Source: Alphaproteobacteria bacterium (GTDB lineage Bacteria > Pseudomonadota > Alphaproteobacteria > JACZXZ01). Taken from it: a stretch of DNA of 46,412 nucleotides. Every line of letters starts with the position of its first letter. Position 1 is the first letter of the stretch. The stretch lies in contig DASPOR010000233.1 of NCBI GenBank assembly GCA_035625915.1, forward strand, positions 1 through 46,412, in the 5' to 3' direction. Below are positions 8,298-17,197 of this stretch, in pieces. Both the position numbers and the translations under genes were made by a program. The notes beneath the pieces are model-generated. The model did not search any database. It was not told the origin of the DNA and saw only the letters and a list, made by a program, of their open reading frames with translations.

Positions 8298-8426
8298 ATG
8301 ATTGTGATCTTGGCGGTATTGGTGGTGATCTCTGCCGGCGTGGCCATGGATGTACCGACTCACCCCGGGGAGCAATCGCAGACTGATACAATCACGGTAT
8401 CCAGGATGGAGCACGGCGCAAACTGA
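8298..8426 (+). CDS. Small membrane or secreted peptide, 42 residues
   Basis: The ATG at 8298 has a strong GGAGG ribosome site 5 bases upstream. The peptide opens with a 16-residue hydrophobic run (MIVILAVLVVISAGVA) and continues with a 26-residue polar tail to a TGA at 8424-8426. This looks like a single-span membrane peptide or a short secreted peptide. No known family is recognised. A candidate FNR-type box lies upstream, which would fit expression under low oxygen. Confidence rests on the ribosome site and composition only. Confidence 0.5.
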   Translation: MIVILAVLVVISAGVAMDVPTHPGEQSQTDTITVSRMEHGAN

Positions 8427-8702
8427 CAAATTTCTACGATCTTGCAATAATCGGAGCATAGCACGGCCGCGCAGACATGCGCTCAACTGGCCGCAACGCT
8501 CATACGCTGTTGATTGTCGGGTCCCTTGTGATCTGCGTTCAGTTCTGCGCAGACGCCGGGTGATCCGAGCGCCTTTCCACAAGGACGGAAATTGCCCTCT
8601 TGGCAAAGATGTCGATGATCTCGTATTCGCCGCCCTGCTGACGCGGCACGTAGTGCAACCTCACTTTTCCCTACCGATAGAACAAGCGTATTCCGGCTCG
8701 GT

Positions 8703-9956
8703 TCAGCTCGATGGCAGCGGGATGCCGAACTGCAGGCAGTAATTCCGGAAGCGGTGTACTTCCGCTGCGTCCAGTCCCAAATCGCTCAAGCTCGCATTGC
8801 GACGGCGGCGATATTTGGATCGCGTTCCCGTCAGGTGGCGCATCTGCTCCAGGGCTGGTTGGCTCGGCGCGCAGTCCAAGGATTGATAAATCCGGGAAAC
8901 GGCCTGCATCGGGTCGGCCACCAGCGCGGAATAATCGAGGTCGATGAAGTGGCCGGCCAGTTCGGGGTGACGATCCCGAAAGCGCATGGCGCGACTCATC
9001 CGCTCGGCTAGTTCCCGGGCTTCCCGGTCGCGAAGTTCGTCAAGATCCCCCAGCCGCCCAAAGAGTCCTGATAGCACGCCGGTGAGCTGCAGCGACGATC
9101 TCAACACCTCAAGGGGATCGCGCTGAATGTAAACGATCACCGCATCGGGGAACACTGCGAATAACTCGTCCAACGCATAAAGATGGTCCGGCGACTTCAG
9201 CACCCAGCGCTTGGTCGGTTGGCGCGATTGCAAGTGCTGGAGGAACCGTCGCTGCCAGAGGTAGGCAGGCCCGAGTTTTCCCGAGCGCAGAAATCGCTCG
9301 TAGCTCGGGATTCGGCAGGTCGAAATGAAGGCTTCGGACAGGAACGTGAAACTGTGGATTGCCGTGCATTCGTGCGGCGTGCCGGCGCGCATGGGATGAA
9401 CCTCATCCGCGCGCGGCGCCAGCCGCCGAAACCACCATAACCGCGCGTTTGCACGGTGCATTCGCGAATCACGGTACGCACCTCCCGCTTCCGGGGCCGG
9501 GAGCGGAAACATTATCTCCCAGACCTTGGGGCTGCGGCTGTCCGGGTCCTGCGACAAAAGTTCATGCAGGAATGTGGAGCCGCTACGTGGCATGCCGGTG
9601 ATGAAGACTGGCCGCCGGATCGGAGACGCCTCCAAACTACTCAACCGCGCCCGCCATGCTGCGGCCAAACGGAGGCGCATTTCCAGAAGCTCCGACAGGT
9701 GTCCGTGCATGAGAAATCGGCCAAGCGGGTGGAGATCAGCTTCGTTCTCAAGGCTCGTCGCGAGAACTGAGAGTGCCGCCTCGACGGGCGGATCGCCAAA
9801 ATCCGTCAAGCCGGTACGCCGCTCAGCGCGCGCGCAGAGCGCCTCGCTCTCCAAAGGCCACAGTCGCCGGCTCACCGCATCGCCAAGGACTCGTTGGCCG
9901 GTCTTATGGACTTCCGTGTGTCCGCCGCCAACCTGCTTCACGCTTCTTCGCTTCAC
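8703..9956 (-). CDS. Sulfotransferase family protein
   Basis: The 417-residue protein contains the PAPS 5'-phosphosulfate loop PRSGSTFL at residues 123-130 and the 3'-phosphate-binding segment 'YIQRDPLEVLRSS' about 150 residues later. This marks it as a PAPS-dependent sulfotransferase of the Sulfotransfer_3 type, moving sulfate to a hydroxyl or amine of an unknown acceptor. The N-terminal 110 residues precede the catalytic fold and include a helical segment (LHPLGRFLMHGHLSELLEMRLRLAAAW) common in this bacterial subfamily. The predicted start is a GTG at 9956 with GGGGGA upstream; an internal start is possible. There is no signal peptide. It stands alone, with no PAPS synthesis genes nearby. 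Confidence 0.85.
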   Translation of the reverse strand: MKRRSVKQVGGGHTEVHKTGQRVLGDAVSRRLWPLESEALCARAERRTGLTDFGDPPVEAALSVLATSLENEADLHPLGRFLMHGHLSELLEMRLRLAAAWRARLSSLEASPIRRPVFITGMPRSGSTFLHELLSQDPDSRSPKVWEIMFPLPAPEAGGAYRDSRMHRANARLWWFRRLAPRADEVHPMRAGTPHECTAIHSFTFLSEAFISTCRIPSYERFLRSGKLGPAYLWQRRFLQHLQSRQPTKRWVLKSPDHLYALDELFAVFPDAVIVYIQRDPLEVLRSSLQLTGVLSGLFGRLGDLDELRDREARELAERMSRAMRFRDRHPELAGHFIDLDYSALVADPMQAVSRIYQSLDCAPSQPALEQMRHLTGTRSKYRRRRNASLSDLGLDAAEVHRFRNYCLQFGIPLPSS

Positions 9957-10970
9957 GCGTCCCCCGCATTTGAAATCCCACCCGTCAGCTTATCGTAATT
10001 TACCGTCGTTGTTGACCTAAAGGTCTGTTGCATGATCTCGACCGACTACAATTAACTTAAGGCTTAGATCGCCGACGTGCGAATCTGGCTCACAGATGCA
10101 TAGACAACAGTGCCGCGCTGACAAAGCCACTCGAGGCTTCGCTAAATGCACGGTGGCGGCAAACCGTCGCATATGCAGACCTGCGACGATCCGGCGGTAA
10201 CCTACTCATGTGGCGGATCCGAAATTTGCTGCATCCAGGTGCAAGAATGTGATCGAAACTCGGATTCAAAGCCTCACGATCAACATATTGAATTTATTGT
10301 GAATTCCATCTCGACGTTGTCTAAGATATCAGACTGCGCCGTGTTCGGCCCTGAGGACCGAAATTGCCCCGCCAATCGACGCCCCCGTCTTCACGCGCGC
10401 TCGCCGAACCTATGGGCTGTCCTTACGCTGGATTGTCGGCGCCTATTTGGCCCTTCGATGACCATGCTGTGCCATGTAAGCATCGCTCCAATGCGTTCAA
10501 TGCAAGACAGCTCCGGAACCTTCGAACCAGTTGGAACAGCGCCCAAAAAATGGTGAAAGATGCGCGCATAATCGAGGCGGTAGCATACGTCCACCGCGTG
10601 AACACAAGGAAGGAGCCGAGAGCCCCTCGCGTCAATCCATTCTCGCGAAACGCCGCAGAAAAAAAGCGTTACGTCGATGGCGGGCCATATAGTTTGACAT
10701 GCATCAAATAGCTGTATCTTGAGCAGATGCCTTTGTGCATCATTGCGGGGGGCCTTGTTTGATCGCCATTAGGTACTATCCAGTGGCGGGTGCGCGCGAA
10801 TCGCGGCTTGGCCTTTGCGCCATGGTGGGGCGATATCTTTTTTCGCAGGTATTAATCGATCAGGTCTGGATAGACCAAGTGAAGATAGTCGCCCAGCCCA
10901 CCCGGACGAATTAGATATCCCATACATCGCAGCACGGATGGAGCAGCGCAGACCCTAGGGAAATGACGAC
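9957..10970. other. 1-kb region without a convincing gene
   Basis: This region is lower in GC than its flanks. It contains only short frames with no ribosome sites or recognisable domains (for example 10146-10556 and 10364-10711). Small structures include the inverted repeat GACC-TAAA-GGTC at 10014-10025, an 11-bp-spaced direct repeat of TGAATT at 10289-10294 and 10300-10305, and a TTGACA at 10694-10699. It may hold the promoter of the ferritin-like gene and possibly a decayed gene. Confidence 0.45.
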
Positions 10971-11879
10971 ATGAACAATGTTTGGGTGGGGAAACTCGAT
11001 CGAGCTGCCGTCATTTGGCACGGTGGTGAGGATGGACCGGTACGTGTCGGCAGTGAGGCGCACAAGCGCCTTTTCTGCCGCATGCTGCTCGACACACACG
11101 ATCCTTACAAGCCGACTTCGATGAATTGGCCAGCCCTCACCGAAGGTGAGCGTAATCGACTCATCAGCCTCCCGATCTGGGACATTGCCGTGCAGACCGA
11201 GGGCAGGGCCAAGATGCGGGTGCTCAGCTATGCGGAGCACGTCACCGATCCGCTGCTCAAGGAGGCCATAACGCTCAATGGCTTTGAGGAAGGGAGGCAC
11301 AAGGAGGTCCTTTCCCACATGGTCGCGGCATATGGCATCGAGCTTGCGGCGGAGCCTCCGTACATCAAGCCGCGCGACGCGGAGTGGGCTTTCATGCTGA
11401 TGGGTTACAGCGAGTGCGTGGACAGCTTCTTCGCTTTCGGTCTGTTCGAACTCGCTAAACGGTCAGGTTTCTTCCCGATGTCCCTGGTTGCGATGTTTGA
11501 GCCCGTAATGCAGGAGGAGTGCCGTCACATCTTGTTCTTCACAAACTGGGTCCGCTGGCATCGCAGGAATCTGTCCCTATTGAGGAGAGCGATTTTCGAT
11601 GTGCGCCGGCTCTCCGTATTCCTCCGTCTCATTCTCGAGCGGATCGAGACCGCACGCGATGTCGGTGGTGGCGACAACTTCACCATGACCGGACACGAGT
11701 CGATGGGCATCGAAATCGACCTTGCTGGTCTGATGAAGACTTGCCTCGAGGAAAATGAGCGACGAATGAGCTGTTACGACGAGCGTCTGCTCCGTCCGAC
11801 GTTCATGCCGCGAATGGTCCGGATTGCCCGTTGCTTCGTGCGAAACCGGAAAAATGCATCCATCGGAGAGAGGATATGA
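10971..11879 (+). CDS. Ferritin-like diiron protein of unknown function
   Basis: This 302-residue protein shows the full ligand pattern of a four-helix-bundle diiron carboxylate site: E77, E107-x-x-H110, E148 and E183-x-x-H186. These are evenly placed on four predicted helices. Proteins of this fold act as oxygenases, oxidases, rubrerythrin-like peroxidases or iron stores. The relatively long spacing and the C-terminal basic helices (residues 190-225 and the Arg/Lys-rich tail) do not match ferritin or rubrerythrin closely. The ATG at 10971 is in the context AAATGACGACATG, with a weak ribosome site. It stands alone on its strand, so context gives no substrate. An oxygenase role is a guess. Confidence 0.75.
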   Translation: MNNVWVGKLDRAAVIWHGGEDGPVRVGSEAHKRLFCRMLLDTHDPYKPTSMNWPALTEGERNRLISLPIWDIAVQTEGRAKMRVLSYAEHVTDPLLKEAITLNGFEEGRHKEVLSHMVAAYGIELAAEPPYIKPRDAEWAFMLMGYSECVDSFFAFGLFELAKRSGFFPMSLVAMFEPVMQEECRHILFFTNWVRWHRRNLSLLRRAIFDVRRLSVFLRLILERIETARDVGGGDNFTMTGHESMGIEIDLAGLMKTCLEENERRMSCYDERLLRPTFMPRMVRIARCFVRNRKNASIGERI

Positions 11880-11933
11880 GCGCGGAGCATTATTCCGGCG
11901 AGAAATTCTCGTCGCAGCAACGATAGTCCCATC

Positions 11934-12278
11934 TCAGCGTCGAGAGTTGTCCGACTTTGAGACTGCGGCCCTCTGTTCCTTCCTATTGCGGTCGAAAGAC
12001 GTCTTGAGACCCCGACCGCCGCTCAGAAGCATCATTCCATTGTAAAGTATAATCACCGTAAGTCCGAACCCGACGACCATCTCCTCATCGAGCCCAAATG
12101 CCAGCGCCAAATACATAGCGCCAACGGTGACGCCGACGATAATGAGATTCCACCGCGCGATCGCATGTTCGCGTCCGTTGGAGTCGGTTCCCTGTTTTTG
12201 CTGTTTCAACGTTCGTTGGCGCTTTCGCCACCCTGTCGTTGAACAGTCCAAGCCGGCCCCTTCTTGCGACAAGGGCAT
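11934..12278 (-). CDS. Small membrane protein, two transmembrane segments
   Basis: This 114-residue frame has a basic, Gln/Arg/Lys-rich N-terminus of about 40 residues. Two hydrophobic spans follow (WNLIIVGVTVGAMYLALAFG and MVVGFGLTVIILYNGMMLL) separated by a short acidic turn, then a basic C-terminal tail. No family is recognised. It follows asnB on the same strand after 100 bp and could be the last gene of that glycosylation group. The ribosome site before 12278 is weak (GCGGAAAA). Membrane composition is the main reason to accept it; the exact start is uncertain. Confidence 0.5.
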   Translation of the reverse strand: MPLSQEGAGLDCSTTGWRKRQRTLKQQKQGTDSNGREHAIARWNLIIVGVTVGAMYLALAFGLDEEMVVGFGLTVIILYNGMMLLSGGRGLKTSFDRNRKEQRAAVSKSDNSRR

Positions 12279-12378
12279 TGCACGATTTTCCGCGCTCGAT
12301 CGAATCAGTGTTTCCAGTCAGCGTGGGGGTCACCGTGCTATCGGCAACATGACCCTGCTCGCCGCCGCCCGCAATATA

Positions 12379-14385
12379 TCAAATCGTACCGTGTCTGACC
12401 CGTGCGTCGAAATCAATCGGTACCGACCTATCCCGGAGTGGCGACATGCTTGGCAATTGGGACATGCATTGATATTCATCCACCCGCGCGCGCGTATTTT
12501 CAACTGCCGTCGCAAGGCAATACAGCGTCCAGATCTCCTTGCGATGATTGCGAACGCCCTTTTGATGATCGGTCCAAAGCCGTTCCATGCTATCACGAGA
12601 AAACCAATCGCGGAGCGGCGAGAAATTGTCGAGAATCACGCTTCCGACGGCCTCTTTAAGCGGACCACGCAGAAGTCTTGCGAGCGGAATTGCAAAACCA
12701 TGTTTCCTGCGTTGGACGATTTGACGCGGCAAATGGCGCAGCGCCAGCTTTTTGAGCAGATACTTCGTCTCAAACCCGCGGATCTTATCGCGCGAGGGGA
12801 GGCTCAGGGAAAATTCCGCAAACGCGCGCCCGAGATACGGCGTGCGTGCTTCAAGACTGACATACATCGACGCCCGATCGATTTTCTGGAGAATGTCCTC
12901 CGGTAGATACGTCGTCGCGAACAGGTAGAGAAGCTCGGCGGTGGACCATGTTCTCGGTTCGCGTTCGGCGAGTCGCTCCGAGATAGCATCGGCACGACTT
13001 GCAGCCACGGCATCGAGCGCTTCGGGGCGCCATAAACGGCCCCACTGCTCTGGAGCGAAGGGCGCCATGCAAGCTGTCCACTGCCGAGCCGGCACGAGAC
13101 CACAGCTTTGACTCAACTGCCGCAGCAGGAAATCCGCACTCATATAGGACGCACTGTGCGGAAACGCGGCCAGCACTCGACGCCCTGCACGTCCGATCCA
13201 GCTCGGGATCATCGCAATCGCTCCCGCGGCGCGGTTTGCCTTGAAATTGATGTAGCCAGCAAACAACTCATCGGCGCCGTTGCCGTCAAGTGCCACGGTC
13301 ACATGACGCCGCGCTGCGCGGCAGAGTGCCCAGGTCGGCAGCAGTGAGGGATCCGCCAGCGGTTCGTCCATTCTGGCGGTAACGACATTGAACGCATCGA
13401 GAAGTGCGGCCTCGTCAAGTGTGATGACCTCGTGGGTAAGCTCGAGGTTGTGTGCGAGCGCCTTCGCGGCCGGTGTCTCGTCGTAGTTCGGTCCGGGAAT
13501 GGCGACGGTCACGGCCCTTAGCCCAGGCGCATGGCGCGCGACGAACGCCGCGATAAGTGACGAATCGATACCGCCCGACAGGAAAACGCCGACCGGCACG
13601 TCGGCGATCAGGCGATCGCGGACGGTGGTATCGAGAATTGCCTCGAGCCGATCGAGCCGCTGGACTTCGGTCTCCCGCGACACGCGCTCGCCGAACTCGT
13701 CCGGGTCGGGACGCCAGTAGCTATGGATCTTCGAGCGGCCTTGTACATGCGTCAGTACGTTGCCGGGAAGCAGCTTGCGTAGGCCACGGCGCAATGAGCG
13801 CGTGCCAGGCAGATACTCAAAGGTCAGAAATGTGGCAACCGCATCTAGATCGACAGATGCGTTCCGGCACATCGGATGGGCGAGAACGGCGCGCGGCTCG
13901 GAGCCGAAAATGAGTGAGCCGTCTCCCTCGGAATAATAGAGCGGCTTCTCGCCGAATCGGTCGCGCGCAAGATAAAGGCATTCGGTCCTCGCCTCGTAAT
14001 AGGCAAAGGCAAACATGCCATCGATCTTCTCGAGTGTCGCCGCGACGCCATCGCGCTGGAGCAGGCGAAAGAGCACCTCCGTATCGGACCGGTCGGCGAG
14101 GTCGACGCCCGCATCAATCAACTCGGCGGCAAGTGCGCCAAACCCGTAAATCTCACCATTGAAAACGAGCGCGTCGCCCGTCGTCCCGTCGACACGGGGT
14201 TGATGGCCGCCCGATAGATCGACGATGGCCAGGCGCAGATGCCCGAACGCAATTTTTCCGTCGACGTGAATGCCGTTGTCGTCCGGTCCGCGATGCGAAA
14301 TCGGCGAGAGCATGCGTCGAAGCACTGCCGCGTCATCGGCGGCGGTACTAGACGAATCGCGGAGAAAACCGACAATGCCACACAC
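12379..14385 (-). CDS. asnB: Asparagine synthase (glutamine-hydrolysing), AsnB type
   Basis: The 668-residue enzyme has an N-terminal class II glutamine amidotransferase domain and a C-terminal asparagine synthetase/ATP-pyrophosphatase domain with the PP-loop SGGIDSS at about 270-276. The start is set at the GTG at 14385. This yields fMet-Cys-Gly-Ile-Val-Gly, putting the nucleophilic cysteine at position 2 as the mechanism requires, and GGAG lies 8 bases upstream. The gene starts 18 bp after the GT2 stop codon, so the two are probably co-transcribed. AsnB-type enzymes inside glycosylation clusters often amidate sugar acids or exopolysaccharide precursors rather than serve general asparagine synthesis. 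That is an inference here. Confidence 0.92.
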   Translation of the reverse strand: MCGIVGFLRDSSSTAADDAAVLRRMLSPISHRGPDDNGIHVDGKIAFGHLRLAIVDLSGGHQPRVDGTTGDALVFNGEIYGFGALAAELIDAGVDLADRSDTEVLFRLLQRDGVAATLEKIDGMFAFAYYEARTECLYLARDRFGEKPLYYSEGDGSLIFGSEPRAVLAHPMCRNASVDLDAVATFLTFEYLPGTRSLRRGLRKLLPGNVLTHVQGRSKIHSYWRPDPDEFGERVSRETEVQRLDRLEAILDTTVRDRLIADVPVGVFLSGGIDSSLIAAFVARHAPGLRAVTVAIPGPNYDETPAAKALAHNLELTHEVITLDEAALLDAFNVVTARMDEPLADPSLLPTWALCRAARRHVTVALDGNGADELFAGYINFKANRAAGAIAMIPSWIGRAGRRVLAAFPHSASYMSADFLLRQLSQSCGLVPARQWTACMAPFAPEQWGRLWRPEALDAVAASRADAISERLAEREPRTWSTAELLYLFATTYLPEDILQKIDRASMYVSLEARTPYLGRAFAEFSLSLPSRDKIRGFETKYLLKKLALRHLPRQIVQRRKHGFAIPLARLLRGPLKEAVGSVILDNFSPLRDWFSRDSMERLWTDHQKGVRNHRKEIWTLYCLATAVENTRARVDEYQCMSQLPSMSPLRDRSVPIDFDARVRHGTI

Positions 14386-14403
14386 AGCAGATGCTCCAAG
14401 CAA

Positions 14404-15351
14404 TCATTCGATATTCGTCGTCTTTCGCACGATGTATGCGCGCTTGTCTCGACTTTCAAAATAGGTTCTCATCTCGATCTCGGCGATGACACCGAAAAAG
14501 AAGCACAGAAGTGCCGTGACGGTTAGCAGCACCACGAGAAGCGGCAAGGGCGTTTGAATGAATGACGTGCCCTCGAAAAAGCGCAACCACAACGCATATA
14601 GACCGGCGAGGAAACCGAACCCAAGTGCGTACAAGCCGAGTACCCCAAAAAATTGCATCGGCCGATCCATCGCCCGATCGATGAAATATAGCATAATCAG
14701 ATCAAGCACCACTCTGGGGATCCGAGATAGGCCGTATTTCGATGTGCCGTGACGTCGGGGATGATGAGTCACGGGCAACTCAGCGAGTCGCGCACCCTCC
14801 CAAGTGGCATAGACTGGGATGTAGCGATGCATCTCGCCGTAAAGGCGTACATTCTCGATGGTCCAGCGGCGATAGGCCTTGAGAGTGCAGCCCAAATCGT
14901 GAAGCCGAACGCCCGTCATCCAGGAGATCAATACATTGGCCATGGATGACAGCGACCGCCGGCCCCATTCGGTGTCGCGCCGGTTCTGGCGCCAGCCCGA
15001 AACGACGTCATATCCCTCGTCGAGCTTATCGAGCAGACGAGGTATATCGGCAGGGTCATTCTGCAGGTCGGCATCCATCATTATGATGATCTCGCCCGTT
15101 GAATGATCGATCCCTGCCATCAACGCCGCCGTCTGTCCGAAGTTGCGACGAAATTCCACGACCTTGAATCGGGGATCGGCCGCCGCGATCTGATCGAGAA
15201 CATTGCCCGATCCGTCGGTCGAACCGTCATTGACAAAGACCGCCTCCCACGTATGGCCAAGTGGTTCAAGCGCTCCCGTCAATTGCTTGCACAAGGCCGG
15301 GAGGTTATCGACCTCGTTAAACACAGGGAGGACGATTGACAGATTCAGCAT
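14404..15351 (-). CDS. GT2 glycosyltransferase, polyprenyl-phosphate sugar transferase type
   Basis: This 315-residue protein opens directly with the GT2 fold (LSIVLPVFNEVDNL) and has the nucleotide/metal site 'DADLQNDP' and the 'NDGSTDGS' loop. It ends with two transmembrane helices at about 232-255 and 270-300. This layout matches the dolichol-phosphate mannose synthase/GtrB/ArnC group, which load a sugar onto undecaprenyl phosphate on the cytoplasmic face. The ATG at 15351 starts the fold. The upstream GT39 protein would use such a lipid-linked sugar on the periplasmic side, so the pair likely forms one glycan-modification route. Sugar identity is unknown. Confidence 0.9.
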   Translation of the reverse strand: MLNLSIVLPVFNEVDNLPALCKQLTGALEPLGHTWEAVFVNDGSTDGSGNVLDQIAAADPRFKVVEFRRNFGQTAALMAGIDHSTGEIIIMMDADLQNDPADIPRLLDKLDEGYDVVSGWRQNRRDTEWGRRSLSSMANVLISWMTGVRLHDLGCTLKAYRRWTIENVRLYGEMHRYIPVYATWEGARLAELPVTHHPRRHGTSKYGLSRIPRVVLDLIMLYFIDRAMDRPMQFFGVLGLYALGFGFLAGLYALWLRFFEGTSFIQTPLPLLVVLLTVTALLCFFFGVIAEIEMRTYFESRDKRAYIVRKTTNIE

Positions 15352-15463
15352 GATACTTTGCAATCCCGTCGAGTATTAACCAGGCGCTCAGCGCCACTAT
15401 TCCGCCACGACGATGCCTCGCATAATTTTTGCTGGCAGGCTATCGGATTAGTCGCGCTTGCCG

Positions 15464-17182
15464 CTACATTCCCGGCCGGAAGACGAAAATTGATATTCTG
15501 CGGCCATGACTGATGTTGACCGCATCGATTTGCGCCTCGCGTACGTAGCGCAATCCAATCGCATTGGCGCGCTCCACGAAGCGATTCTCATCGTGCGCCT
15601 CGACGATCCCAAACCGGCAGCCGCCACCGTGTAGAAAGTCAGCGACGCCAGCGCCATTTGTCAATACCGTCTGCGTTCCAAGCAGAAATACGAGACTCGG
15701 CTCGTGGAATCCGGTGGCCGCCGCGACTGGATTTGCACAATCGGCAGCCCTCAACAGCTGCGCCAAGGTGGCGCTCGGAAAGAGCGGCTTGAGAGCGGGC
15801 ACGACAACTGCGAATAGTGCCACGGAGCCGACGATGTATGCGGCAGCCGCACGCAACAGCGCGCGCTCGGGGCCATCGGTCTCGTAGTGTCGCCAAGCGA
15901 AATAGGCGAATGCCAGAGCCGCTGCGGCAAAGGGCCATGTCATCAATCCCAAATCACCGGTGACCGCGATCAGGCCACCAATCACCACAACAGTGAAAAT
16001 CGTCGGGATCAGGAACAGTAGGAACGTACCGCCCACCAACCAGCGCGACCGCGACAGAACGTTCGAATCGATGCAGCTTGCGACCAGGATTGCGATTGCT
16101 GGGTAAAGCGGCAGCACGTAGTGCGGTAGTTTCGTTTGTACAGCTTCGAAAACGATCCAGGCGGGAATGAGCCACGCGAGCAGAAAGCGAACCGCCGGTT
16201 CGCGACGGCTGGAATACACATGTGGCGCCGCCAATGCGGCGAAAATCGAGCCGGGCCAAAATGCGAAGGGGAACATGAGTAAATAGTATCCCGGCGGGGC
16301 GCCGTGGGATTCCTGGCCGGTCGCCACCTTGCCCAACATGTCGTGGCCAATCGATTCGGAAAAGAAGGCCGTGCCGGTCCGACTGACGATGGCGATAACC
16401 CAAGGCAGCACCAGAACGATAAACCATGCCACGCCCGCCAATGGCTTGAACGCGATCAGCCAGCGGGCCGAGCGGTCAAAAACGACGAGCGTTGCCGCTA
16501 CGAGTGCGACAAGCAATACGATGAAAGGTCCCTTCAGCAACACGCCGGCCGCGAGCGCGGTCCAGAAAATTCCTGGAAGAAGCCAACTCTTCGCTTCGCT
16601 TCCTCGTGCATGTAGCTCGCGCAAATAGATTCGCCCCATTGAACCGAGGATCGCGGTCGTCGACAGAACCAGCATCGAATCCGTTCTCGCAAGCCGGGCT
16701 TCGATGGCCATGAGAATAGAGACCGCCAGCATGAGACCAGCGAGCACGGCAGGTCGGCGTGGCACGAAGGCGAGCGCTGACCAATATGTCAAAAGCACGG
16801 CACCTATCGCGCCTACGACGGAAGGGACTCGGTATAACCAGATCGCACTCAATGCACTTGGATATCCTAAGAGGACGGCGGTTTTGACGACACCCGCCTG
16901 CAGCCAATTGATGCCAGCGGGCTTCTTGAAAAAATCCTCGTTCTGGAAACGAATGTCGACATAGTCGCCGGTCTCCACCATCTGCTTGCTGATTTGGGCA
17001 AAGAGCGGCTCGTCGCGGTCAATGGGCGGAACTTCAAAGATGCCGGGGACAAAGGTCAACAACGAGATGAGAACGAGGACGGCAACTGCTCTGCCATGGC
17101 TGGCGGTAGCAAAATCAACAAGCGCCACAAGTTTCGCGGTTGGCCAGGACCGTCGCGATTCCCCTGGGGATGCAGCGGTCAT
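15464..17182 (-). CDS. GT39-family membrane glycosyltransferase (ArnT-like)
   Basis: The protein of about 572 residues has a dozen hydrophobic segments and the GT39/GT83 signature in its first periplasmic loop: PPIDRDEPLFAQISKQM, with the acidic catalytic residue in RDEP. A second loop reads FFKKPAGINWLQ. Enzymes of this type transfer a sugar from undecaprenyl phosphate to lipid A, protein or another acceptor in the periplasm, as ArnT does with 4-amino-arabinose. The ATG at 17182 was preferred over the TTG at 17197; neither has a strong ribosome site. It is the first gene of a minus-strand series with the GT2 and asnB genes, with a gap of 112 bp to the next. Confidence 0.88.
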   Translation of the reverse strand: MTAASPGESRRSWPTAKLVALVDFATASHGRAVAVLVLISLLTFVPGIFEVPPIDRDEPLFAQISKQMVETGDYVDIRFQNEDFFKKPAGINWLQAGVVKTAVLLGYPSALSAIWLYRVPSVVGAIGAVLLTYWSALAFVPRRPAVLAGLMLAVSILMAIEARLARTDSMLVLSTTAILGSMGRIYLRELHARGSEAKSWLLPGIFWTALAAGVLLKGPFIVLLVALVAATLVVFDRSARWLIAFKPLAGVAWFIVLVLPWVIAIVSRTGTAFFSESIGHDMLGKVATGQESHGAPPGYYLLMFPFAFWPGSIFAALAAPHVYSSRREPAVRFLLAWLIPAWIVFEAVQTKLPHYVLPLYPAIAILVASCIDSNVLSRSRWLVGGTFLLFLIPTIFTVVVIGGLIAVTGDLGLMTWPFAAAALAFAYFAWRHYETDGPERALLRAAAAYIVGSVALFAVVVPALKPLFPSATLAQLLRAADCANPVAAATGFHEPSLVFLLGTQTVLTNGAGVADFLHGGGCRFGIVEAHDENRFVERANAIGLRYVREAQIDAVNISHGRRISIFVFRPGM

Positions 17183-17197
17183 GTCGAAGGGGCGCAA

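Noticed and set aside
10146..10711. Overlapping plus-strand frames of 136 and 115 residues in the first large gap
   Set aside because: There is no ribosome site, domain, signal or membrane segment, and their Cys/Ser/Pro/Arg-rich composition is not protein-like.
10694..10720. TTGACA followed by TATCTT as a promoter of the ferritin-like gene
   Set aside because: The spacer is only 15 bp, the -10 match is poor, and the distance to the gene is about 250 bp.
12379..14403. TTG at 14403 as the start of asnB
   Set aside because: It would bury the Cys nucleophile at position 8. The GTG at 14385 gives Met-Cys and has a correctly spaced GGAG.
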